From NCBI GenBank assembly GCA_028283985.1, contig JANQSQ010000194.1:1-23329 (forward strand): DNA of 23,329 nucleotides, given 5' to 3'. The stretch's first letter is position 1, and every line of letters begins with the position of its first letter. The notes beneath the pieces were generated by a model. It did no database searches. It was not told where the DNA came from and was given only the letters and a program-made list of their open reading frames with translations. The translations under genes were made by a program, and so were the position numbers. Source of the DNA: Rhodothermales bacterium (GTDB lineage Bacteria > Bacteroidota > Rhodothermia > Rhodothermales > VXPQ01). Positions 1-8,700 of this stretch are shown in pieces.

Positions 1-202
1 ACTACCTACCCCGAAAGAAAAGAAAAACCGCGACAGGATAAAAGCCCCGTCCGCGCAAGAAATGCGGGACGGAACGAACGTTAAGGAAACAATGATTGGG
101 TCCTGGAGCGCGCAACAAGACCATCCAACGCCGAACCGCAAAATCGCAACCGGGAACAGGGACCTCGCCCATGCGGTTTTGATCAGAGTATCCTAATAAC
201 AT
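1..202. other. Left-edge stretch without a recognisable gene
   Basis: This stretch lies beyond the terminator of the leftmost gene. A 79-codon minus-strand open frame runs through it, but that frame also runs through the terminator hairpin and its product looks like nothing I recognise, so I do not call a gene. The only signal I see is the 14-mer at 182-195 (minus strand TAGGATACTCTGAT), which recurs exactly between nusG and rplK. A promoter for a gene further left is possible but unproven. Confidence 0.4.
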
Positions 203-233
203 AAAAAAGGCCGCCCGATGCCCTCGGACGGCC
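203..233 (-). terminator. Rho-independent terminator downstream of the DUF4097-type gene
   Basis: Read on the minus strand, a 10-bp stem (GGCCGTCCGA against TCGGGCGGCC, with one G-U pair) closes a 5-base loop and is followed directly by six T residues. It lies about 30 bases beyond the TGA stop at 265, the expected place for an intrinsic terminator of that gene. Confidence 0.85.
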
Positions 234-264
234 CTGGACAAAACGGGGCATTATGCTCCTGTCG

Positions 265-1185
265 TCATTTCTTTCGTAACGTCACATTGCCCACGGCAGC
301 ATACAGGCGCAGGTCCGGGCCGCCGCCATTGACACTGCCGGAAAAGGATTTTCTGGTCCACTTGCCTTCCACTTTCAGCGGATAATCCGTACGCGCCGAT
401 CCTACGGCGCACTCCGCATCGACATCCACCCCTACACTGCCCGCCAGGTACACCATCACATTCCCGGCCCCAGTGCTGAAATCGGAATCGCCGTCCGGTT
501 GTTCGGTGATGAACACTTCGATGTTTCCGGCGCCTGCCTTGACAGTGGCTTCACCGCGTACGGCCCCGACATCCACATTGCCGGCGCCCGTATGCACTTC
601 CAGTTCCTCCCCCACGCCTTCGATAACGATATTTCCGGACCCGGATACCACATCGACCGACCCGCTTACCTCGCCGATCTCTATGTTACCCGCCCCGGTC
701 ACGCCGGAAATGTCTCCGGAAAAGGATCCCAATTCGACAGTGCCTGCGCCCGCCTTGAATTCAATGTTGTAATCCTCCGGAATCCTGGCCCGCACCCGAA
801 CCGTGAGCCGGTCCGTGCTGGAGCGGATACGATTCCAGAAGGTATCTTCATTGTCGAAGCGCGACCCGACATAGATACCGCCGTCGCGTTCCTCGATCTC
901 GAGATCGTGCCGTTCGAAGATAGCCTCGGCCTTTGACCGATCGTCGGTCGTCACCGTCCGCTCCACCTCGATGAGCACTTCCCTGCCGGGCCCGGGGAGC
1001 ACCTCAACCCGGCCCCGGTCTATGTCCAACTCCAACGTGCCACCGGGTCGAACCTTATAGGAACGCTTGACCGTATCCTTGATATCGATCAGGTCAGGGT
1101 CGCCTGCATAGACGTTCGCCGCAATCAGCAGCGCAGCGGCGAGCAGGGGCAACTTTCCGATATATCCGGGGATGCGTTTCGGCAT
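265..1185 (-). CDS. Exported DUF4097-type repeat protein
   Basis: The 306-residue product starts with a signal peptide: positive n-region, hydrophobic segment at about residues 11-23, and probable cleavage after VYA27. A beta-rich N-terminal part follows (about 30-140). From residue 146 a glycine-rich repeat begins with GAG/GSG/GAGN at residues 146, 164, 182, 200 and 218, exactly 18 residues apart, then once more at 239; a related AVGN ends the protein near 298. This matches the DUF4097 (putative adhesin/auto-transporter-like) family, whose turns are thought to form a beta-helix. The ATG at 1185 has GAGGG seven bases upstream. It follows rpoC in the same direction, but a likely terminator lies between them, and it has its own terminator. 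Cellular role and ligand are unknown; export to the periplasm or surface is inferred from the signal peptide. A lipobox is absent. Confidence 0.8.
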   Translation of the reverse strand: MPKRIPGYIGKLPLLAAALLIAANVYAGDPDLIDIKDTVKRSYKVRPGGTLELDIDRGRVEVLPGPGREVLIEVERTVTTDDRSKAEAIFERHDLEIEERDGGIYVGSRFDNEDTFWNRIRSSTDRLTVRVRARIPEDYNIEFKAGAGTVELGSFSGDISGVTGAGNIEIGEVSGSVDVVSGSGNIVIEGVGEELEVHTGAGNVDVGAVRGEATVKAGAGNIEVFITEQPDGDSDFSTGAGNVMVYLAGSVGVDVDAECAVGSARTDYPLKVEGKWTRKSFSGSVNGGGPDLRLYAAVGNVTLRKK

Positions 1186-1241
1186 GGCGCGGCCCTCGTC
1201 GTTTGGCAGGAGAATTGGCAGAGCAAGTTGTAGGGCGTTAC

Positions 1242-1276
1242 TCCGTAATACGGGATATTTTTCCCGGAGTTACGGA
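1242..1276 (-). repeat. Interrupted inverted repeat between rpoC and the DUF4097-type gene
   Basis: TCCGTAA at 1242-1248 pairs with TTACGGA at 1270-1276, and CGGGA at 1251-1255 pairs with TCCCG at 1262-1266. The two stems are separated by a small 2/3-base internal loop and enclose a 6-base loop. There is no T-run after it on the minus strand, so it is a poor terminator by itself. It lies 57 bases upstream of the DUF4097-type start codon and could be an operator or an mRNA-protecting hairpin. Confidence 0.5.
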
Positions 1277-1284
1277 ATGCCGCG

Positions 1285-1310
1285 AAAAATTGCTACGAAG
1301 CCTCTTCGCA
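1285..1310 (-). terminator. Candidate terminator of the rpoBC operon
   Basis: On the minus strand a short hairpin (CGAAG, loop AGG, CTTCG, extendable by TGC/GCA with a bulge) is followed by ATTTTT. It begins 26 bases after the rpoC TAG stop. The stem is short, so efficiency is uncertain, but position and T-run agree with an intrinsic terminator. Confidence 0.5.
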
Positions 1311-1335
1311 CATGCAGGTCCATCAGGACCACACC

Positions 1336-4300
1336 CTATGCTTCCACTTCCTCTGTCTTTTCGTCGGGCGCACCGGGCGCTGCCGGAACCCCGTCTCCAT
1401 CGCCGCCCAGCGCTGCCTGCAACTCGGCAAGTTCGGTCTTCGAACCGACAACCACATCGCGGAAACGGCGTTGGCCGGTTCCTGCCGGGATCGGGTGCCC
1501 TACGATCACATTCTCCTTGAGTCCGTAAAGCGGATCCACCTGGGCCTTGATCGCCGCGTTGGTAAGCACTTTGGTAGTCTCCTGGAATGAGGCTGCCGAC
1601 ACGAACGAATTGGTCGAGAGTGCAGCCTGCGTGATGCCGAGAAGAATCGGCTGCGCCACCGCCGGTTGCGCTTCGCGCGCCTCCACCTGCTTGAGGTCCT
1701 GGCGCTTCAGAGCCGAATTTACCTCCCTCATTTGCCTCCGGCTGACGATATCCCCGACCGACAGGTCGGAATCGCCCACATTGGTGATCACAAACCGGTC
1801 GTAGAGACGGTCATTGAGCTCCTCCATGGCAAACCGGTCCACGGTGTCGTCTTCCAGCAACGTCGTATCGCCCGGATCCGACACGCGCACCTTCTGCATC
1901 ATCTGGCGCACAATCACTTCGATATGCTTGTCGTTGATAGTCACGCCCTGCATCCGGTACACTTCCTGTATCTCGTTCACGAGATACTCCTGCACAGCGC
2001 GCGGCCCCTTGATGGACAAAATATCCTGTGGGGATACCTGCCCGTCCGAAAGCCGCCCTCCCGCGCGCACGAAATCATGCTCGTGCACAAGCATATGCCT
2101 CGAAAGCGGCACAAGGTATGTCCGGCTTTCCGAACCGTCGCGAGAAGTCACAACGATTTCCTGTGCGCCGCGCCGGCGTCCCCCAAAACGAACTACGCCG
2201 TCGATCTCGGAAACGACCGCCGGATCGACCGGCATCCTTGCCTCGAACAATTCGGTCACGCGGGGAAGACCCCCTGTGATATCGCCCGTCTTGGCAGACT
2301 GGCGCGGAATCTTCACCATGACCTGCCCTGCCTGAATTTTCTCCCCCTCATCCACCTGAATGCGCGCCCGTACAGGGAGCGTATATTCGCGGTCCGCCTC
2401 GTCCTCCCTCTTGACAATAAGGGCCGGGGTCAGCAAGCGCTCGCGACTCTCGGTAATGACTTTTTCCTTGTGGCCGGTCTGCTCGTCCGATTCTTCCCGA
2501 TATGTGGTGCCTTCCACAATATCCTTGAAGGATATCGCGCCGGCGACTTCCGAGAGAATCACGCTGTTGTAGGGGTCCCAACTGGCCAGCACACTTCCCT
2601 TTTCGACGATCTCTCCGTCAGAAATCAGCATCTCGGCCCCGTACGGGATCACATACGAAATCAGGCGACGGCCTGCATCTTTGGGATCGACGATCCATAC
2701 CTCGCCCTGACGGGTGAGCACCACATCTTTCTCCCCCTCGCCATCGTCAAGCGTAACGGTCCGCAGGTTTTCGTACACCGCCTTGCCGGCGAATTTCGTC
2801 TGGAGCGTACTTTCCGCGGAAATGAGGCTTGCCGTACCTCCGATATGAAAAGTCCGGAGCGTAAGCTGCGTACCCGGCTCTCCAATGGATTGCGCAGCAA
2901 CTACGCCGACCGCTTCGCCCGTCTCCACAAGGTGTCCGGTGGCAAGATTTCGCCCGTAGCACCAGGCGCACACACCGCGGCGCGACTCGCACGTCAGGGC
3001 CGAGCGTATTTCAACTTCCTCGATCGACGTTTCGGAAATCCTCCGGGCCCGCGGCTCGTCGATCATCTCATTGGCCGCAATGATGAGTTCACCGGAAAGC
3101 GGGTCCCGAACGTCGTGCATGGAGACGCGCCCCACGATACGATCGGCCAGCGGCTCGACAATTTCCTCATTATCCTTCAGGGCGGATATCCGGATTCCAC
3201 GCAGTGTGCCGCAATCCTCCTGAATGATGGTCACATCCTGGGCGACATCCACCAGGCGACGGGTCAGGTAACCGGCATCGGCCGTTTTCAGCGCGGTATC
3301 GGCAAGTCCCTTACGGGCGCCATGCGTGGAAATAAAGTATTCGAGTACGGAAAGCCCTTCCTTGAAGTTGGAAATGATCGGGTTCTCGATAATTTCCCCT
3401 ACCGAACCCACGAGGCTCTTCTGCGGCTTGGCCATGAGGCCGCGCATGCCTCCAAGCTGACGAATCTGCTCCTTGGACCCCCGCGCGCCCGAGTCCGCCA
3501 TCATATAAATGGCGTTGAACCCTTCCTTGTCATTCCGAAGCGTTTCAAAAAGCGTTTCGGAAACCCGATTGTTGGTCTTCGTCCAGATGTCGATCACCTG
3601 ATTGTAGCGCTCGCTCTCGAACATGAAGCCCATTTCGTAATTGCCGCGCACACGGTCCACTTCGGCCTGCGCATCCGAGATGATCTTCTCCTTCATGTCC
3701 GGCACGATGATATCGGCCAGCGAGAATGTGAGCCCTGCGGTGGTAGCCTGCTCAAAGCCCAACTGTTTGATGTCGTCGAGAAAACGGGCAGCCTTTTCAA
3801 ACCCGCTGGCTTTGAGTACGCGGGCGATGATCGGGCGCAGATTGCGCTTCGTAAGCACTTCGTTGATAAAACCGACTTCATCGGGAACCACCTCATTGAA
3901 AAGAACCCGGCCTACCGTCGTTTCCGCCACCTTTCCAGGTTCTATGCGCACGTGGATACGGGCATGCAGATCGAGTTGCTCCTGGTCATATGCCTGCCGC
4001 ACTTCCGCAACGCTCGCGAATCGCAGGCCGTCCCCTTTCCGGTCCGACCGCATTTTCGTGAGGTAATACAAACCAAGGACCATGTCCTGCGTGGGCACGG
4101 CGACCGGACCGCCGTGGGCGGGGCTCAGAATGTTGTGGCTCGAAAGCATGAGCACCCAGGCCTCCAGGCAGGCGTCATGGCTGAGCGGTGCATGCACCGC
4201 CATCTGGTCGCCATCGAAATCGGCATTGAAGGCCGTACACACCAGCGGATGCAACCGGATGGCTTTGCCCTCGATGAGAATCGGTTGAAATGCCTGTATG

Positions 4301-5640
4301 CCCAGACGGTGCAGCGTGGGAGCCCGGTTCAGCATGACAGGACGCCCTTCGATCACCTTCTCGAGAATATCCCACACGTCCGCGGTGCGCCGGTCCACCA
4401 CTTTTTTCGCGCTCTTGACCGTCTTGACGATACCCCGCTCGATGAGCTTGCGAATGACGAAAGGTTTGAACAGCTCGACCGCCATCTCTTTCGGCAAGCC
4501 GCATTGATGTATATCGAGTTCGGGACCCACGACGATAACCGACCGGCCCGAATAATCCACGCGCTTGCCAAGCAGGTTCTGACGGAAACGTCCCTGCTTA
4601 CCCTTGAGCATATCGCTAAGCGACTTCAGGGCCCGGTTCGAATCGCTGCGCACGGCGTTTGCCTTCCGGCTGTTGTCGAACAACGAATCGACCGCTTCCT
4701 GCAGCATGCGCTTCTCGTTGCGCAGAATGACCTCAGGGGCCTTTATGTCGATGAGTCGTTTCAGACGGTTATTGCGGATGATTACGCGGCGATACAGATC
4801 GTTCAGATCGGAAGTGGCAAACCGTCCGCCCTCGAGCGGGACCAGGGGCCGCAGTTCCGGCGGAATAACCGGAACAACCCGCATGACCATCCACTCGGGC
4901 CGGTTTTCGAGCCGCGTGTTGGCGTCACGGAACCCTTCGACGACTGCAAGGCGCTTCAGGGCATCGGCCTTGCGCGCCTGACTTGTCTCGGTCTTGATCT
5001 GGGTACGCAGTTTTTGCGACAGAGACGACAGATCCAGGCGCCGCAGAATCGTCTCCACCGCCTCGCCCCCGATTCGAGCGATGAATTTGTTCGGATCGTC
5101 GTCGGAAAGCCGATTGTTGTCTTCCCGTATCTGATACAGAATGTTGAAATACTCGTCCTCGTTCAGGAGCTGGTTTGCCTCGACGCCATACTCTGCCGCG
5201 CTGCCCGCCTGAATGACGACATAGTTCTCATAATAGATGATTTTCTCAAGGTCTTTCGACTTCAGGCCTATGAGGTGACCAATCTTGTTCGGCAGCGTCT
5301 TGAAGTACCAGATATGCACGACGGGCACGCTAAGCGTAATATGCCCCATGCGCTCGCGGCGCACTTTTTTCTGCGTCACTTCGACGCCGCAGCGGTCGCA
5401 GACGATGCCCTTGTAGCGGATCCGCTTGTACTTGCCGCAATGGCACTCCCAATCCTTGACGGGGCCGAATATTTTCTCACAAAAAAGGCCGTCCTTTTCC
5501 GGCTTGAAAGACCGGTAATTGATGGTTTCGGGCTTGAGCACTTCTCCATGAGACCGCTCCAGCACACTTTCCGGGCTGGACAGACTTACGGTGATTCGGC
5601 TGAAATGCTTCCTGATCTGCTGCGTCTTTCCGTAGGGCAT
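1336..5640 (-). CDS. rpoC: RNA polymerase beta-prime subunit
   Basis: This is the catalytic largest subunit of RNA polymerase, 1434 residues. The N-terminal zinc ribbon has C66, C68, C81 and C84. The absolutely conserved NADFDGD (472-478) carries the three aspartates that hold the catalytic magnesium. The second zinc site is C810, C884, C891 and C894, and the trigger-loop region (QSIGEPGTQLTLRTFHIGG) lies at about 917-935. The tail after the conserved region is short and rich in Gly, Pro and Glu. I chose the ATG at 5640 because homology to the family begins at MPYGK; the open frame extends 26 codons upstream to 5718, but that extension is unlike RpoC and overlaps the end of rpoB. No strong Shine-Dalgarno site is visible. 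It follows rpoB after 74 bases, a gap that holds a perfect palindrome. Confidence 0.98.
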   Translation of the reverse strand: MPYGKTQQIRKHFSRITVSLSSPESVLERSHGEVLKPETINYRSFKPEKDGLFCEKIFGPVKDWECHCGKYKRIRYKGIVCDRCGVEVTQKKVRRERMGHITLSVPVVHIWYFKTLPNKIGHLIGLKSKDLEKIIYYENYVVIQAGSAAEYGVEANQLLNEDEYFNILYQIREDNNRLSDDDPNKFIARIGGEAVETILRRLDLSSLSQKLRTQIKTETSQARKADALKRLAVVEGFRDANTRLENRPEWMVMRVVPVIPPELRPLVPLEGGRFATSDLNDLYRRVIIRNNRLKRLIDIKAPEVILRNEKRMLQEAVDSLFDNSRKANAVRSDSNRALKSLSDMLKGKQGRFRQNLLGKRVDYSGRSVIVVGPELDIHQCGLPKEMAVELFKPFVIRKLIERGIVKTVKSAKKVVDRRTADVWDILEKVIEGRPVMLNRAPTLHRLGIQAFQPILIEGKAIRLHPLVCTAFNADFDGDQMAVHAPLSHDACLEAWVLMLSSHNILSPAHGGPVAVPTQDMVLGLYYLTKMRSDRKGDGLRFASVAEVRQAYDQEQLDLHARIHVRIEPGKVAETTVGRVLFNEVVPDEVGFINEVLTKRNLRPIIARVLKASGFEKAARFLDDIKQLGFEQATTAGLTFSLADIIVPDMKEKIISDAQAEVDRVRGNYEMGFMFESERYNQVIDIWTKTNNRVSETLFETLRNDKEGFNAIYMMADSGARGSKEQIRQLGGMRGLMAKPQKSLVGSVGEIIENPIISNFKEGLSVLEYFISTHGARKGLADTALKTADAGYLTRRLVDVAQDVTIIQEDCGTLRGIRISALKDNEEIVEPLADRIVGRVSMHDVRDPLSGELIIAANEMIDEPRARRISETSIEEVEIRSALTCESRRGVCAWCYGRNLATGHLVETGEAVGVVAAQSIGEPGTQLTLRTFHIGGTASLISAESTLQTKFAGKAVYENLRTVTLDDGEGEKDVVLTRQGEVWIVDPKDAGRRLISYVIPYGAEMLISDGEIVEKGSVLASWDPYNSVILSEVAGAISFKDIVEGTTYREESDEQTGHKEKVITESRERLLTPALIVKREDEADREYTLPVRARIQVDEGEKIQAGQVMVKIPRQSAKTGDITGGLPRVTELFEARMPVDPAVVSEIDGVVRFGGRRRGAQEIVVTSRDGSESRTYLVPLSRHMLVHEHDFVRAGGRLSDGQVSPQDILSIKGPRAVQEYLVNEIQEVYRMQGVTINDKHIEVIVRQMMQKVRVSDPGDTTLLEDDTVDRFAMEELNDRLYDRFVITNVGDSDLSVGDIVSRRQMREVNSALKRQDLKQVEAREAQPAVAQPILLGITQAALSTNSFVSAASFQETTKVLTNAAIKAQVDPLYGLKENVIVGHPIPAGTGQRRFRDVVVGSKTELAELQAALGGDGDGVPAAPGAPDEKTEEVEA

Positions 5641-5667
5641 ATTGGCTCTTTCGCAATTCTGAATGCT

Positions 5668-5689
5668 GGAAGGGGCCGCGGCCCCTTCC
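5668..5689. repeat. Perfect 22-bp palindrome in the rpoB-rpoC gap
   Basis: The arm GGAAGGGGCCG is followed immediately by its exact reverse complement CGGCCCCTTCC, with no loop bases. The bases just outside do not pair. It occupies the middle of the 74-base gap, between the rpoB stop at 5715 and the rpoC start at 5640. No T-run follows on the minus strand, so termination is unlikely; RNA processing, pausing or mRNA stabilisation between the two cistrons are possibilities. Confidence 0.8.
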
Positions 5690-5714
5690 CGTGCAGGGCG
5701 GCTACAGTGCGTGG

Positions 5715-8700
5715 TCAATCGAGGCGGACTTCGAGACCAAGTCCCTGAAGTTCTCGAACAAGCACCTGAAAGCTCTCCGGCATACCGGCTTCGGGCATGT
5801 TCTCCCCCTTTACGATCGACTCGTATGCTTTCGACCGCCCCTGGACATCATCCGACTTGTAGGTCAGCATCTCCTGCAAGGTGTGTGCAGCACCGTAGGC
5901 ATACAGCGCCCACACCTCCATCTCTCCGAGGCGCTGTCCGCCAAGTTGCGCCTTACCTCCCAGCGGCTGTTGCGTAATGAGGCTGTACGGTCCAATGCTG
6001 CGCGCATGAATCTTGTCCTCCACAAGGTGACTCAGCTTCAGCATATAGATGTAGCCCACAGTGGTTTTTTCATCGAACGCATTGCCGGTGCGTCCGTCGT
6101 AAAGCTGGGCGCGCCCGTCGATCGGCAGGCCCGCTTCTTCGAGTCTGACCCGGATGTCGTCCATCTTCGCTCCGTCGAAAATGGGCGTTGCGAACGAGGC
6201 GCCGAGCTTTTTGCCGGCCCATCCGAGGAGTGTCTCGAAGATCTGGCCGAGGTTCATGCGAGAAGGTACGCCAAGCGGATTAAGCACGATGTCGACCGAC
6301 GTTCCGTCCTCGAGGAACGGCATATCTTCCACTGGAACGATGCGGGCAACCACCCCCTTGTTTCCGTGGCGGCCGGCCATCTTGTCCCCCACTTGCACCT
6401 TGCGCTTGCGCGCCACATACACCTTCGCAAGCTGCACGATGCCCGGAGGCAGTTCGTCTCCCATCTGCACCTGATGCTTGTCCCGCTTCATTTCGCCGTG
6501 CATGCGGCTTCGGGCGCGCGCATAATTGCGAAGCAGTTGGCGAATGCGCTCGTTGGCTTCCTGATCGCCCGTCATATCCTTGCCGGGGGCAAGCTGATCG
6601 GGCGTAATGTCCTTCAGTGCGGTCTTCGTGAACTTTGCTCCCTTCGAAAGCAGCACAGCGCCTTCACGGTCTTCCACGCCGACGGACGACTTCCGCCCCA
6701 CGATCCGGAAGAATTTCTCCCAGAACAACCTGTCCAGTTCTTCTTTTGCACGATCGAACCGCGCCTCGATCTCGCCAAGGCGTTTCCCTTCCAGTTTCTT
6801 CGAGGCGGAATCCAGCTTGCGCCGGCCAAACAGTTCCGTAGCAATCACTACGCCCTTCATACCCGGAGGCGCCGTAAGGGAGGCGTCTTTTACATCCCCG
6901 GCCTTATCGCCGAAAATAGCGCGGAGCAGTTTCTCCTCCGGTGTGGGATCCGTTTCGCCCTTGGGGGTGATCTTGCCCACAATGATATCGCCGGCATTTA
7001 CCTCGGCGCCCACGCGAATGATGCCTCGTTCATCGAGGTCCTTTGTAGCTTCTTCCGAAACGTTCGGGATCTCCCGGGTAAGCTCTTCTTCGCCGCGCTT
7101 CGTATCGCGCACCTGCAACTCGAATTCCTCGATATGTATCGACGTGTATACATCCTCGGTTACGAGCCGCTCGGACAGCACGATGGCGTCCTCGAAATTG
7201 TAGCCGCGCCAAGGCATGAAAGCAACCAGCACATTTTTGCCCAATGCAAGCTCTCCGTTTTCCGTGGCAAACCCATCTGTCAGCACCGTACCTGCAGAGA
7301 CGCGTTGTCCTTTGCTGACGATCGGTTTCTGGTTGACACTGGTATCCTGGTTCGTTCGACGGAACTTCACAAGCTGGTACTCACGCACAGATTCTACGAA
7401 ATTCAGATCCGCATTCTCCGTGTTCCGATCATAGCGTACCACGATGCGCGTAGCGTCGACATACTCAACGACGCCTTCGCCTTCCGCAACGAGCACCGCG
7501 CGCGAATCTCTCGCAACGCGTCCTTCAAGACCCGTGCCGACCAGAGGAGCCTCGGCGCGCAACAGGGGAACAGCCTGGCGCTGCATATTCGACCCCATGA
7601 GGGCGCGATTGGCGTCATCGTGCTCAAGAAAAGGAATCAGACTTGCCGCGGGGGACACGATCTGGTTCGGAGCCACATCCATATATTCGACACGGCTCGG
7701 CGGCGCAATGGGGAAATCACCCCGATGGCGGCACTTCACATAGTCATTGACGAAATTACCCTTTTTGTCGAGCGGAGCATTTGCCTGGGCAATGACCGCA
7801 TTGTCTTCCTCCTCGGCAGAAAGAAAACGGATTTTCCTTGTCACCTTACTGTTTTCAACAACCCGGTACGGCGTCTCGATGAAACCGAAATCGTTGATGG
7901 TGGCATGTACGCAAAGCGAGGAAATCAGGCCGATATTCGGACCCTCGGGCGTCTCGATAGGACACAACCGCCCGTAGTGCGTGTAATGCACGTCGCGGAC
8001 TTCGAAACCGGCGCGCTCACGTGTCAACCCACCCGGTCCCAGCGCCGACATACGACGCTTGTGCGTCAATTCGGCCAGCGGATTCGTCTGATCCATGAAC
8101 TGGCTGAGTTGATTGGTTCCGAAAAAGGTGTTTACCACGCTCGAAACCGTGCGGGCATTTACCAGATCCTGCGGCGAAAACTTGTCTGCGTCGCGCAAGT
8201 TCATACGCTCCTTGATCGTACGAGCCATGCGTGCAAGACCCAGAGAGAACTGGGTTGCAAGTTGTTCGCCTACGGTACGCACCCGGCGGTTGCCAAGGTG
8301 GTCGATATCGTCTACATTGCTCTTGCCGTTCTGAAGATTAACCAGTTCACGGATAATCGCCACGATGTCGTCGGGCGTCAACGTCAACGTATCCGACGGC
8401 GTGTCCAGATCCAGGCGGGTATTAATGCGGTACCGGCCCACCTCTCCAAGGTCGTAACGCTTTTCACTGAAAAAGAGCCTGTCCAGAATACCCCGCGCAC
8501 TTTCCAGATCAGGCGCCTCGCTGCCTCGAAGCTGCAGGTACATATATTCCAGCGCTTCGGCATACGAATGGGCAGGATCCTTCCGCAGGGTTTCGATCAA
8601 CGTGGACTTGTCGAGCTGCTCCTGTTCATCCTTCTTAAGCAGCCAGACGGTCTTTACGCCCGCTTCCTTCAGCTTTGCGTAATCTTCCTCCTGCAACACA

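Noticed and set aside
2..241. A 79-codon minus-strand frame at the left edge
   Set aside because: It starts within or before the terminator hairpin of the preceding gene, has no ribosome-binding site and no recognisable content.
475..505. Possible rifampicin-resistance substitutions in RpoB (residue numbers, not bases)
   Set aside because: The four main positions are Gln, Asp, His and Ser, as in susceptible enzymes, so there is nothing unusual.
5641..5718. Longer N-terminus for RpoC starting at 5718
   Set aside because: The added 26 residues are read through the palindrome and the rpoB stop and are unlike RpoC N-termini.
1666..5748. A 1360-codon plus-strand open frame opposite rpoC
   Set aside because: Its product has no recognisable domain and is rich in His, Arg and Leu, as expected for the antisense of a GC-rich highly expressed gene; rpoC on the other strand is unambiguous.
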